Counted from the stretch's first letter, positions 8,421 through 16,176 are shown. The stretch is 64,000 nucleotides of DNA from Aquimarina sp. MAR_2010_214 (GCF_002846555.1 NZ_PJMS01000001.1:1302001-1366000); one strand, 5' to 3'. Numbers and translations are program-made. Notes: generated by a model from the letters alone, not told the origin.

Positions 8421-8447
8421 AAGCCCGTACAAATGATGTATGGGCTT
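8421..8447 (+). terminator. Hairpin terminator, displaced end of the lipoprotein 2 transcript
   Basis: AAGCCCGTAC (8421-8430) pairs with GTATGGGCTT (8438-8447) with one G-T wobble and a 7-base loop. TTTCAAATTTCTT follows. It lies 75 bases right of the IS and was probably the terminator of the lipoprotein gene before the insertion. Confidence 0.6.
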
Positions 8448-8507
8448 TCAAATTTCTTAATAATTCTATTAAGATTATTTAAAATAGATACTAAGAGGTT
8501 CGTTTGT

Positions 8508-8548
8508 ATACATTCGGTCGACTCAATGAGCAATACAATTTAGATTTG
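8508..8548 (+). promoter_or_regulatory. Shared regulon operator plus -7 box, peptide precursor
   Basis: ATACATTCGGTCGA (8508-8521), a 19-base gap, then TAGATTTG (8541-8548), a perfect TAnnTTTG. This is the clearest of the five copies. It predicts a start near 8555 and a leader of about 68 bases before the peptide ATG. Confidence 0.75.
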
Positions 8549-8622
8549 TGATCAACTTAAAAATTGTAATAGGCACTTATACCTGTTATGATATTAATTA
8601 TTCATCTTAAAACTAGATCATT

Positions 8623-8829
8623 ATGTTACAGTCAATTTTAAAATTAAAACAAGTTAAACTACTAGACAGAAAAGCTAAAGTAAATATTAATGGAGGAGGT
8701 ATTAATAATACAGTTTGTCCTAAAGAGGGAGATATTTGTTCTTCAAGTTTTTTGTTAATACCTTGTATGGGGCCTGCAGATGATATTTCATGTGTCAATG
8801 GAGTTTGGACTTCTTGCAGCTACTGTTGA
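8623..8829 (+). CDS. Double-glycine-leader, cysteine-rich secreted peptide precursor
   Basis: 68 residues. The first 25 (MLQSILKLKQVKLLDRK...INGG) match the Bacteroidota double-glycine leader type, with an LKL.-V-K-L motif, a basic middle and an N-x-GG cleavage point at G24-G25. C39-peptidase ABC transporters remove such leaders during export. The predicted mature peptide of about 43 residues has six cysteines (32, 39, 48, 57, 65, 68), enough for three disulfides, and ends in CSYC. It could be a bacteriocin or a signalling peptide; the shared operator with two membrane regulators favours signalling or self-regulated production. No exporter or modifying enzyme is in the window. ATG start, own promoter at 8541. 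Confidence 0.72.
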   Translation: MLQSILKLKQVKLLDRKAKVNINGGGINNTVCPKEGDICSSSFLLIPCMGPADDISCVNGVWTSCSYC

Positions 8830-8866
8830 TAGGTTAGTTCAAATCGAAGCTCATGAATTGTCTTAA

Positions 8867-8905
8867 CCTTAAAACCATATCATTATGTTACAATCAATTT
8901 TGTGA
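8867..8905 (+). pseudogene. Remnant of a second peptide precursor (start region only)
   Basis: Positions 8867-8902 match 8605-8640, the upstream region and first codons of the precursor gene, at 31 of 36 bases. The copied reading frame starts at ATG 8885 and reads MLQSIL before a TGA at 8903-8905. Homology ends there. It is the 5' stub of a tandem duplicate lost by deletion or recombination. Confidence 0.7.
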
Positions 8906-8945
8906 GCTTTGATTTTGAATACAGATTAATAAAATTTAAGAAATA

Positions 8946-9266
8946 CTAAGCTGTTCTTATTTTTAGTGCCCTTAGATAACTTTTAACTTCAATGTACATT
9001 GCTTCTTTGCTGTATACATCATCAATGTTATTATAGCAATGATACCCAAAAGAATAATTCATAGAAAATTCTTCTATATCGATCAATTCTGGATTGTTTT
9101 TGTAGTTTTCTATTTCTTCTGTAAACCTCCTCTTTAGGTTTGAATAGTTTATTGCATACAGTTTATTAGTATTAAGGTCATCTATCAATTGACTAACTCG
9201 ATTATTTATCTTTTGTAGTTGTTTCCAGGGATCTTTTAGAAAACTAAATTCTTCTCTTGCATTCAT
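8946..9266 (-). CDS. Hypothetical protein, about 106 residues
   Basis: I do not recognise a family. The ATG at 9266 is preferred to a TTG two codons upstream. The protein is soluble and charged, predicted mostly helical (segments DPWKQLQKINNRVSQLIDDL and a C-terminal KSYLRALKIR), without signal peptide or membrane segment. It is convergent with the peptide locus and separated from it by only 40 bases. Codon use looks like its neighbours. A self-protection (immunity) role for the peptide is possible from position alone, but nothing in the sequence proves it. Confidence 0.5.
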   Translation of the reverse strand: MNAREEFSFLKDPWKQLQKINNRVSQLIDDLNTNKLYAINYSNLKRRFTEEIENYKNNPELIDIEEFSMNYSFGYHCYNNIDDVYSKEAMYIEVKSYLRALKIRTA

Positions 9267-9359
9267 AATCAATGTTGGTTTGTTGTTATAATTATGATGA
9301 AATTAAAAATATTTACCTCGTTAAAAGATATTTCTCGACAAAACACATTAAAACTGGCG

Positions 9360-9520
9360 TTAAAGTGTTGTTTTTTGTCGGCGAATGGTTTTTGTGATAT
9401 GACTTCTGAGAATTACTTCCTCGACTTCAGGATACTGTATGGTACGAACACTAATATTACATTGTTCTACCAGTTCTTTTTGGGTAAGTCCTTTAATTTT
9501 ATGACCTAGGGTTTTAACTG
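9360..9520 (-). pseudogene. Degraded XRE-type helix-turn-helix regulator fragment
   Basis: On the minus strand the frame reads ...LGHKIKGLTQKELVEQ, then CNISVRTIQ and, after a garbled 'YPEVEEV', LRSHITKTI before a stop at 9360-9362. Intact Bacteroidota XRE repressors carry 'KGLTQEELAEKCNVSVRTIQRIESGEVTPRSYTIKTI'-like sequence here. The fragment has no start codon, lacks the residues usually found between the first helix and LTQ, and ends early. The plus-strand ORF at 9294-9509 is its antisense shadow. Confidence 0.55.
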
Positions 9521-9781
9521 TTATATGATTTGATCTATTTCCTTTATCCCCAGCTCCCTAAGATTCATATCATATAAAAGTATTGAGCGAATTTGGATAT
9601 TAGGACCTTTTAATAATAGCAAATAGAAGGAGTTTAGTGGTTTGTTAATACAGGTTTTCTTTATTTTTACACTTTATAGTGGTTTATACTTTTATGGTTC
9701 TAGCAAAAAAGTATAAATCATTTCTTTTAATAATTGTGTTTTCAGAACTCTAATTTTTTAAAATTAAAATAGTATCATAAA
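9521..9781. other. Intergenic region with one inverted repeat
   Basis: TTTATACTTTT (9683-9693) and AAAAGTATAAA (9707-9717) form an 11-bp perfect inverted repeat with a 13-base loop. It could be an operator or a leftover terminator. I see no other structure and no clear -7 box for the gene at 9782. Confidence 0.45.
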
Positions 9782-10747
9782 ATGAACTACAAATCAAAAA
9801 CCTTAATTATTGTCATAATTCTTTTTACCTCAGCACTTGGGGTTTCTCAGGTAAGAGTTGGGAATTTTTCACATATTAAAAATAAATTTAAGAAATTAAA
9901 TAATAAAGATTTAAAAAGGTTTACGAATACCCAAACAACATTTGTTTTTCCTAATGTTTTTCCTAAATCATCTTATGAAAATATCCTTAATCAGGTTTGG
10001 GATATAACCCCTTATAAAGTAGTTTATGAAGATGATTTTACAGGGGATGACTTAGAAATTGACAATGCTTTGGCTAGATTTGAAATTATGGAGCTTGAAG
10101 TAACTACACAATCAGGGATGATGAAATCATATAGTTTTACCTGTATAGATTTTGGTGTTATTGACAAAATTAAAAAGAAAAAGAAAAACAATGTTTGGAG
10201 CATATCAAGAGTAGGTGCAATTTATTTTACACCAGATATCAAAATAAGGCAGCAAATAGCAGCACCATTTAACGCAGGAGAAGTTGTTGGTGATTTTATC
10301 AATTTTAGATTAGGATATTTAAAAAATTATCTACAATTAGTAAATAAAAATTTAAAAAATGAAAGGCCTGTTGATATTTATGATGATTATGTCCTCCCTG
10401 AGTTAAAAGATCTTAAAAATCATACTTTGTATATAGATTCTAATCTATTATACGGGTATGATGGCTTTTTTGGATTAGAAAAAAAGAGCCCAGAAATAGA
10501 AAAGTTAATGCAAGATTATCCTTTTAAATATGAAGTAGTTAAATACGGCACACTAGAAGAAAAAATCTTTAACGAAAAGAAAGATTTCTATTACTTAATG
10601 TATAATCAGATAAATTATAATAAAATAATAAACATTGTAAATGGAAAAACCGGAAATGCAATTTATCAAGAACACACTAAAATGTCCTTTAATATAAAAC
10701 CTAAAGATTTTAAAAAAATTAGTTCTAAAATAAGTAAACTGAACTAA
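9782..10747 (+). CDS. Secreted protein of unknown function
   Basis: 321 residues with a signal peptide (about 1-22, ending GVSQ). The remainder is lysine- and aromatic-rich, with a lysine cluster (KIKKKKKNN, about 130) and no transmembrane helix, lipobox or sorting tail. I do not recognise a domain. It probably acts in the periplasm or is released. It stands alone: pseudogene and repeat sequence upstream, mfd convergent downstream. The shared operator of the upstream regulon is not found in front of it. Confidence 0.7.
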   Translation: MNYKSKTLIIVIILFTSALGVSQVRVGNFSHIKNKFKKLNNKDLKRFTNTQTTFVFPNVFPKSSYENILNQVWDITPYKVVYEDDFTGDDLEIDNALARFEIMELEVTTQSGMMKSYSFTCIDFGVIDKIKKKKKNNVWSISRVGAIYFTPDIKIRQQIAAPFNAGEVVGDFINFRLGYLKNYLQLVNKNLKNERPVDIYDDYVLPELKDLKNHTLYIDSNLLYGYDGFFGLEKKSPEIEKLMQDYPFKYEVVKYGTLEEKIFNEKKDFYYLMYNQINYNKIINIVNGKTGNAIYQEHTKMSFNIKPKDFKKISSKISKLN

Positions 10748-10758
10748 TCTTTATAACA

Positions 10759-10801
10759 TGAGTTCGACAGAAAATTATATCGAAAATCTACACCGAACTC
10801 A
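10759..10801. repeat. Inverted repeat between convergent genes
   Basis: TGAGTTCG (10759-10766) pairs with CGAACTCA (10794-10801) across 27 bases containing ATCGAAAA. It lies between the stop codons of two convergent genes. It may act as a weak bidirectional terminator or be a dispersed flavobacterial repeat. Confidence 0.4.
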
Positions 10802-10816
10802 CGTTATTTATTGTCA

Positions 10817-13800
10817 TTACGCTTCAACATCAACCTTAGATTGTAACGGTTGTAACACTTGTAGTGCCATATCAACAGAACTAATATTTTCAAAAGTTAA
10901 TAATAATCGTAGGCCGTTTCGCGTATTTTTTTCTTTCATTTTACAAATTTCAGAATTTTGTTGTACATATTTCAATACATATGTAAATGCCGGACTTTGA
11001 TAAAAACCAGATTGTTGATCGCTTATAAAATAGCCAATCAATTTACCTTGTTTCATAATAATTTTTTCAAGTCCAATAGATGTGGCTATCCATTTTATTC
11101 TAACCGAATTTAATAAATCTACTGCCTGATCAGGTAATTCACCAAATCGATCTACCAATCGTTTTTCGTACTCCTGCAAGTCTGATTCTTCTTTGATCCC
11201 ATTAAGCTCGGTATATAAACTAAGTCGTTCGGTAATATTATTGATATAATCATCAGGGAACAACAATTCGAAGTCGGTATCGATCTGTGTGTCTTTTAGA
11301 TATACTTTATCCGTTGCTTCTTCTTTATATAATTCTGCAAACTCGTTTTCTTTGAGTTCTTCGATGGCTTCATTAAGGATTTTTTGGTATGTTTCGAAAC
11401 CAATTTCATTAATAAATCCACTCTGTTCTCCTCCTAACAAATCTCCCGCTCCACGAATTTCGAGATCTTTCATCGCAATATTAAAACCACTTCCTAGTTC
11501 TGAGAATTGCTCTAGTGCTGTAATACGTTTACGAGCATCATCGGTCATAGCAGAATATGGAGGAGTGATAAAATAACAAAATGCTTTTTTATTACTTCGA
11601 CCTACACGCCCTCGCATCTGATGTAAATCAGAAAGTCCAAAATTATTGGCATTATTGATAAAAATAGTATTTGCATTTGGGACATCTAATCCACTTTCTA
11701 CAATAGTGGTAGAGATCAATACATCAAACTCTCCGTTCATAAAAGAAAGCATAAGACTTTCTAGTTTTTTTCCTTCCATCTGCCCATGGCCAATACCAAC
11801 TTTGGCATCAGGAACCAATCGTTGTACCAATCCCGCAACTTCTTTTATATTTTCAATTCGATTATGAATAAAAAACACCTGGCCACCACGCTGGATTTCA
11901 TAACTTACAGCATCTCGTATTGTTTCTTCACTAAACCGTATTACATTGGTCTCAATAGGGTAGCGATTGGGAGGGGGAGTGGTAATGGTTGATAAATCCC
12001 GAGCTGCCATGAGGCTAAACTGTAATGTTCTTGGAATTGGTGTAGCAGTTAAAGTTAGTGTATCTACATTTTCTTTTATGGTCTTGAGTTTATCTTTTAC
12101 TGATACCCCAAATTTTTGCTCTTCGTCAATAACTAATAATCCGAGATCTTTAAATTTTACATTTTTGTTAACCAGTTGGTGAGTCCCAATAATGATATCT
12201 ACTTTACCTGCGGCTAAATCTTCGAGAGTCTCTCTTTTTTGTTTTGCTGAGCGGAAACGATTTATATATTCTACAGTTACCGGGAAATCTTTAAGGCGTT
12301 CTCTAAACGTTTTTGCATGCTGAAAGGCAAGAATTGTAGTTGGCACTAGAATAGCTACTTGTTTCCCATTGTCAACAGCTTTAAATGCGGCCCGGATTGC
12401 AACTTCGGTTTTACCAAAACCAACATCTCCACAAATAAGACGGTCCATTGGGCGTTCACTTTCCATATCAGCTTTTACTGCGGCTGTAGCAGTACTTTGA
12501 TCGGGGGTATCTTCATATATAAAAGAAGCTTCCAGTTCGTGTTGTAAATAACTATCAGGATTGTACTGAAATCCTTTTTGAAGCTTTCGCTTGGCATATA
12601 ACTGAATCAAATTAAAGGCAATATGCTTTACCCGAGCTTTGGTCTTTTGTTTAAGTGTTTTCCAGGCTTTTGAACCTAATTTGTAGATCTGTGGTGGTTT
12701 GCCATCTTTACCATTAAACTTTGAAATTTTATGGAGCGAATGAATACTTAGGTATAGTACATCTCTTTCTCCATAAATTAGTTTGATAGCTTCTTGTTTT
12801 TTGCCTTCTACATCTATCTTTTGTAATCCACCAAATTTACCAATTCCATGATCAATATGAGTTACATAATCTCCTACATCCAGGTTAGTAAGCTCTTTTA
12901 GAGTGATCGCCTGTTTTTTGGCATACCCATTCTTAAGATTAAATTTATGGTATCGTTCAAATATCTGATGATCAGTATAGCAAACAATTTTGTGATCGTG
13001 ATCAATAAATCCCTGAAAGGCAGAAAAAACAATAGTTTCATATTGTTTTACATCAAGATCTGCATCGTCAAAAATATCATGGAAACGTTTTGCTTGTTGT
13101 TCGCTTACGCAAAAAATATAATTTTTATATCCTGTTTCATGATTTTCATTCAGATTTTGAATTAATAAATCAAATTGTTTATTGAAAGAGGGTTGGGGCT
13201 TAGTGTTAAATTTAATCGCATAATCTGCCTTGGTAAGAGGGCGATTTCCGATTTCAACCAAAGTAAAATCTAATAATTGCTTTTTGATGAGTTCTGAAGT
13301 AGCAAAAAGTTCTGTTGGAGTGCCATGCTTGATATCCTTAGAAAGCGTTTTGAAGGCTTCTTGCGCTTTTTCAAAATTTTTATCAATTCTGGCAGAAAGA
13401 AGGTCGATGTCTTTTGTAAAGATTACCGTTTTTGAAGCAATGTATTTTAGAAAACTCTCTCTGGTTTCTTGCAATGCTTTGTTTTCAACGTTTGGAATGA
13501 TAGAGATTTTTTTGATCTGATCTGTAGATAGTTGAGTTTCGACATCAAAAGTTCTAATGCTATCGACTTCATCACCAAAAAATTCTATTCTATAAGGTTC
13601 ATCATTGCTAAAAGAAAATACGTCTACGATCCCTCCACGAACCGAAAATTCTCCTGGTTCGGTAACAAAATCTACTCTTTGAAACTGATATTCAAATAGT
13701 ACTTCATTCACAAAGTCAAGTGAAAGCGTATCATTAATATTAATTTTTAAGGTATTTTTCTCCAGCTCTTTTCGAGTCACTACTTTTTCAAATAATGCAT

Positions 13801-14176
13801 CAGGATAGGTGATTATTAATGCTGGTTTTTTTCGGGAGTTGATACGATTGAGTACTTCTGCTCTCAGTAATACATTTGCATTATCAGTTTCTTCAATTTG
13901 ATAAGGTCGACGGTAACTCCCGGGGTAAAAAAGAACATTCTTATCCCCGAGTAATTGTTCGAGGTCATTAAGATAGTAGGCAGCTTCTTCTTTGTCGTTA
14001 AAAATACAGAGAAATGGTTTGTCGGCTTGCCTAAAACTGTTTTCAATAATAAAAGATAATGATGATCCAATACCACCTTGCAGATGTGTTTTTGTTTCAG
14101 ACTGGGCAATAGCTTTTCCCAGTTTCTGCAATTGCTGAGACTGTAAAAAAGTTTGCGAGATTATGGTTGTACTCAC
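10817..14176 (-). CDS. mfd: Transcription-repair coupling factor Mfd
   Basis: 1119 residues, near the usual length. The N-terminal UvrB-like module (1 to about 300) recruits UvrA. A CarD-like RNA polymerase-interaction domain (about 430-500) contains DYVTHIDHGIGKFGG. The RecG-like translocase has Walker A GDVGFGKTEV near 587, Walker B VIDEEQKFG and the ATPIPRTL motif. A C-terminal TRCF domain ends the protein. Mfd removes RNA polymerase stalled at lesions and hands the site to UvrAB. The start is GTG at 14176; a TATATTTG -7 box (14193-14200, minus strand) supports it. Convergent with the secreted protein at 9782; next upstream is the aminotransferase. Confidence 0.97.
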   Translation of the reverse strand: MSTTIISQTFLQSQQLQKLGKAIAQSETKTHLQGGIGSSLSFIIENSFRQADKPFLCIFNDKEEAAYYLNDLEQLLGDKNVLFYPGSYRRPYQIEETDNANVLLRAEVLNRINSRKKPALIITYPDALFEKVVTRKELEKNTLKININDTLSLDFVNEVLFEYQFQRVDFVTEPGEFSVRGGIVDVFSFSNDEPYRIEFFGDEVDSIRTFDVETQLSTDQIKKISIIPNVENKALQETRESFLKYIASKTVIFTKDIDLLSARIDKNFEKAQEAFKTLSKDIKHGTPTELFATSELIKKQLLDFTLVEIGNRPLTKADYAIKFNTKPQPSFNKQFDLLIQNLNENHETGYKNYIFCVSEQQAKRFHDIFDDADLDVKQYETIVFSAFQGFIDHDHKIVCYTDHQIFERYHKFNLKNGYAKKQAITLKELTNLDVGDYVTHIDHGIGKFGGLQKIDVEGKKQEAIKLIYGERDVLYLSIHSLHKISKFNGKDGKPPQIYKLGSKAWKTLKQKTKARVKHIAFNLIQLYAKRKLQKGFQYNPDSYLQHELEASFIYEDTPDQSTATAAVKADMESERPMDRLICGDVGFGKTEVAIRAAFKAVDNGKQVAILVPTTILAFQHAKTFRERLKDFPVTVEYINRFRSAKQKRETLEDLAAGKVDIIIGTHQLVNKNVKFKDLGLLVIDEEQKFGVSVKDKLKTIKENVDTLTLTATPIPRTLQFSLMAARDLSTITTPPPNRYPIETNVIRFSEETIRDAVSYEIQRGGQVFFIHNRIENIKEVAGLVQRLVPDAKVGIGHGQMEGKKLESLMLSFMNGEFDVLISTTIVESGLDVPNANTIFINNANNFGLSDLHQMRGRVGRSNKKAFCYFITPPYSAMTDDARKRITALEQFSELGSGFNIAMKDLEIRGAGDLLGGEQSGFINEIGFETYQKILNEAIEELKENEFAELYKEEATDKVYLKDTQIDTDFELLFPDDYINNITERLSLYTELNGIKEESDLQEYEKRLVDRFGELPDQAVDLLNSVRIKWIATSIGLEKIIMKQGKLIGYFISDQQSGFYQSPAFTYVLKYVQQNSEICKMKEKNTRNGLRLLLTFENISSVDMALQVLQPLQSKVDVEA

Positions 14177-14192
14177 GTAGCAGATTTTGAGA

Positions 14193-14200
14193 CAAATATA
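14193..14200 (-). promoter_or_regulatory. -7 box of mfd
   Basis: TATATTTG on the minus strand (CAAATATA on plus), a perfect TAnnTTTG. It lies 16 bases before the GTG start and supports that start choice. Confidence 0.55.
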
Positions 14201-14239
14201 AGTGCTATATCAATTTCTGGCAAAGAGATATTAGATTTC

Positions 14240-15382
14240 TTAACCAAATTGTGCTAGTAATCGATCAAAATCTGTTTCAGAATTATATACATTAGAGGAT
14301 ATTCGTATGGCATTACCGCGAAAAGAAATAAAAATATCTTCTTGTTTCAGCTTTCTTTTTAATTTTTCTAAATCTATATGAGCTGGTAAATAAATACCAA
14401 AAAGGTGATGTGCTCTATGGTGATCTTCTTCGATAAAACAGCCTAAACTTCTAAGTTGTTGTACTGCAGTTGTAGAGATTGTTTTACAATATTCCTGAAT
14501 TGCAGCAGGTGTCCATTCGATCAATTGTTCTATTGCACGAATCAACATTGGGGTTAACACAAAATTACTAGATTCGCCAACCGAATATCTGGCAGCTTTT
14601 TCCTGGTAACGATCTTCATATTGGGTCAATCCAGCAAAATCCTCACTGTTATAACGGTTCATCCAGTTATGTTCTATAGGTATTCCTTCATTAAAAGAGT
14701 CACTATAATATGCTACTCCGGTAGAATAAGGACCAAGTAACCATTTATATCCTGCACAAATCAAAGCATCGGGTTTAATTTCTGAAACAGAAAAAGGAAG
14801 GGCTCCCACGCTTTGAGTTCCATCAATGATTAAAAAAGCATTTACATTTTCAGTCTTTGCACGTATTGCTTTTAGGTCAAATAATGTTCCATCTGCCCAA
14901 TGCACATGGGGCATCGCTACAACAGCAGTTTTTTTGGTAATTGCATCTAGAATATTCTGATTCCATGTTGCGCCTCGATTTTCAAATTTTTTTGGAGGTT
15001 TGATTACCGTTATAGAAGCACCATGTTTTTTTGCTACCTCTTGCCAGACATATACATTACTGGGAAATTGCTCATCGATTACTATAATTTCATCCCCAGA
15101 ATGGATGGGGACATTATTAGCAGCATTAGCAATACCATAGGATACCGAAGGTATAATTGCAATGTTATTATAATCAGGAGCATTAACCAAAGTGGCAAAA
15201 CGTTGTTTTAGGATCTCTCTTTTGGTAAAAAAATCTTTGGGCATGATCTCATTAGGCCTGGCTTTTTGGATAACAGTAGTTAATCCAACTTCGGTTACAG
15301 ATTTTAATTGAGGGGCCATATAAGCTCCGTTTAGATAAGTGATATTATCTGATAGATCAAAGAGGTGCTTTTGATGTTGCAT
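14240..15382 (-). CDS. Aminotransferase class V-fold PLP enzyme
   Basis: 380 residues. Fold-type I PLP enzyme of the class V family (cysteine desulfurase / isopenicillin-N-epimerase-like). It has a cofactor-binding histidine region (PHVHWADGTLFDL), the aspartate segment IDGTQSVGALPF and the Schiff-base lysine in CAGYKWLLGPYSTG near 213. It lacks the active-site cysteine loop expected of a true cysteine desulfurase, and there are no Isc/Suf genes nearby, so the substrate is undetermined. ATG start; it is transcribed upstream of mfd with a 63-base gap but mfd has its own promoter. Confidence 0.85.
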   Translation of the reverse strand: MQHQKHLFDLSDNITYLNGAYMAPQLKSVTEVGLTTVIQKARPNEIMPKDFFTKREILKQRFATLVNAPDYNNIAIIPSVSYGIANAANNVPIHSGDEIIVIDEQFPSNVYVWQEVAKKHGASITVIKPPKKFENRGATWNQNILDAITKKTAVVAMPHVHWADGTLFDLKAIRAKTENVNAFLIIDGTQSVGALPFSVSEIKPDALICAGYKWLLGPYSTGVAYYSDSFNEGIPIEHNWMNRYNSEDFAGLTQYEDRYQEKAARYSVGESSNFVLTPMLIRAIEQLIEWTPAAIQEYCKTISTTAVQQLRSLGCFIEEDHHRAHHLFGIYLPAHIDLEKLKRKLKQEDIFISFRGNAIRISSNVYNSETDFDRLLAQFG

Positions 15383-15407
15383 ATGTATCTGTTATTGAAT
15401 ATAAAAA

Positions 15408-15544
15408 AGAAGGTGTCTAAAAAATCAATTTTTCTGTGATCTCGAGCGAAGTCGAGAGATAATTATCCTTGATTATCAGTACATTTAGAATCCACTCAAT
15501 GTGACAGTTAGTTCTAAAATATTTTTTTTAGACACCCTCTTCTG
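15408..15544. repeat. MITE-like inverted-repeat element with internal CTCGA hairpin
   Basis: GGTGTCTAAAAAA (15412-15424) is the exact complement of TTTTTTAGACACC (15524-15536); the outer bases (GAAG / CTCTTC) pair imperfectly. Inside lies CTCGAGCGAAGTCGAG (15441-15456), a short hairpin resembling dispersed elements I recall from Flavobacteriia. It lies downstream of no gene (15382 is a start codon), so a plain terminator role is unlikely. Confidence 0.5.
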
Positions 15545-15734
15545 TAAAGGTATATGATTAGGAATGTGTGATGATATTGATCAAAGTTAAAACTATCCTA
15601 ATTATACAAACTTCTAGTTTTAGTAGTCAGAAAAGATAATAAAAACTTAATTTATTCTAAAGAGTAGTGGAATAAGGAGTTAGTGATCTTTTCTTTTAAC
15701 AAGAAAAAAAATATCAAAAAATAACATTTTTTTT

Positions 15735-15761
15735 TGCCAGTCCCGAAAAACGAAACTGGCA
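15735..15761. terminator. Bidirectional hairpin terminator candidate
   Basis: TGCCAGT (15735-15741) pairs with ACTGGCA (15755-15761). On the minus strand it is followed by a run of nine T (complement of 15727-15735 region) and on plus by TGTTTTATTATT. Strong intrinsic-terminator form on the minus strand, although no annotated gene ends here. Confidence 0.5.
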
Positions 15762-15794
15762 TGTTTTATTATTGCACTATAAACATTTGCAATA

Positions 15795-15896
15795 ATGATA
15801 AATCCAATTTTAAATCCTGATCAGGGTAGGACTAAGTCGGGAGGAAATTTTGGACTATGTAGGGTAGGGTTACCCCTTTATTTTTCCAGCTATTAG
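15795..15896 (+). CDS. Possible 33-residue small ORF in a structured region
   Basis: The frame starts at ATG 15795 and reads MINPILNPDQGRTKSGGNFG, then a cysteine-containing tail ending FSSY before TAG at about 15894-15896. The stop lies inside a small hairpin (CAGCT 15887-15891 with AGCTG 15895-15899) followed by T6, which would terminate the transcript. No promoter box or ribosome site is evident. It could equally be non-coding structured RNA. Confidence 0.2.
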   Translation: MINPILNPDQGRTKSGGNFGLCRVGLPLYFSSY

Positions 15897-15921
15897 CTGA
15901 TTTTTTGCAATTCTTAAAATT

Positions 15922-15942
15922 CTCCCATGCCTAGCATGGGAG
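15922..15942. other. Perfect 9-bp hairpin
   Basis: CTCCCATGC (15922-15930) and GCATGGGAG (15934-15942) with a 3-base loop, followed by GGTTTTAT on plus. A terminator or RNA structural element; no gene assigned. Confidence 0.4.
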
Positions 15943-16065
15943 GGTTTTATCACTGTAATGTACAAAGAAAATAGATTTTTGGTAAGATTTATTAACAAAA
16001 GCAGCAATGAATTAAGTTTTTCTTAACAATTAAAATTTCAACATATGGGAATACCTTAATGTTTC

Positions 16066-16073
16066 TATATTTG
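16066..16073 (+). promoter_or_regulatory. -7 box of a putative small RNA
   Basis: TATATTTG, a perfect TAnnTTTG, predicting a start near 16080. No ORF follows. A matching -33 TTG is not obvious. Confidence 0.5.
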
Positions 16074-16079
16074 CGCCTT

Positions 16080-16176
16080 CTTTTTATTGTCTAAGAAAAG
16101 AAGATAAATAAATCAAGATTATTGTATTCAAAGAGATAAAAACAAAAAGCGAGATCAAAATTACCTCGCTTTTTTA
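16080..16176 (+). ncRNA. Putative small RNA of about 100 nt
   Basis: The unit runs from the promoter at 16066 to an intrinsic terminator (AAGCGAG 16147-16153, CTCGCTT 16165-16171, then T5). The 5' end carries a hairpin, CTTCTTTT (about 16077-16084) with AAAAGAAG (about 16096-16103). The middle is A-rich and single-stranded, a layout usual for trans-acting sRNAs. No ORF of meaning lies inside. I do not recognise an Rfam family. Confidence 0.45.

Noticed and set aside
8613..8798. 61-codon minus-strand ORF opposite the peptide precursor
   Set aside because: Antisense shadow; the plus frame has a leader, a GG site and a promoter.
9294..9509. 71-codon plus-strand ORF
   Set aside because: It is the antisense of the XRE fragment on the minus strand and has no family or start context.
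10758..11000. 80-codon plus-strand ORF
   Set aside because: Antisense to the 3' end of mfd and begins in an inverted repeat; no independent support.
14240..15382. Annotation as cysteine desulfurase
   Set aside because: The class V fold and lysine are clear, but the active-site cysteine loop and Isc/Suf partners are not seen.
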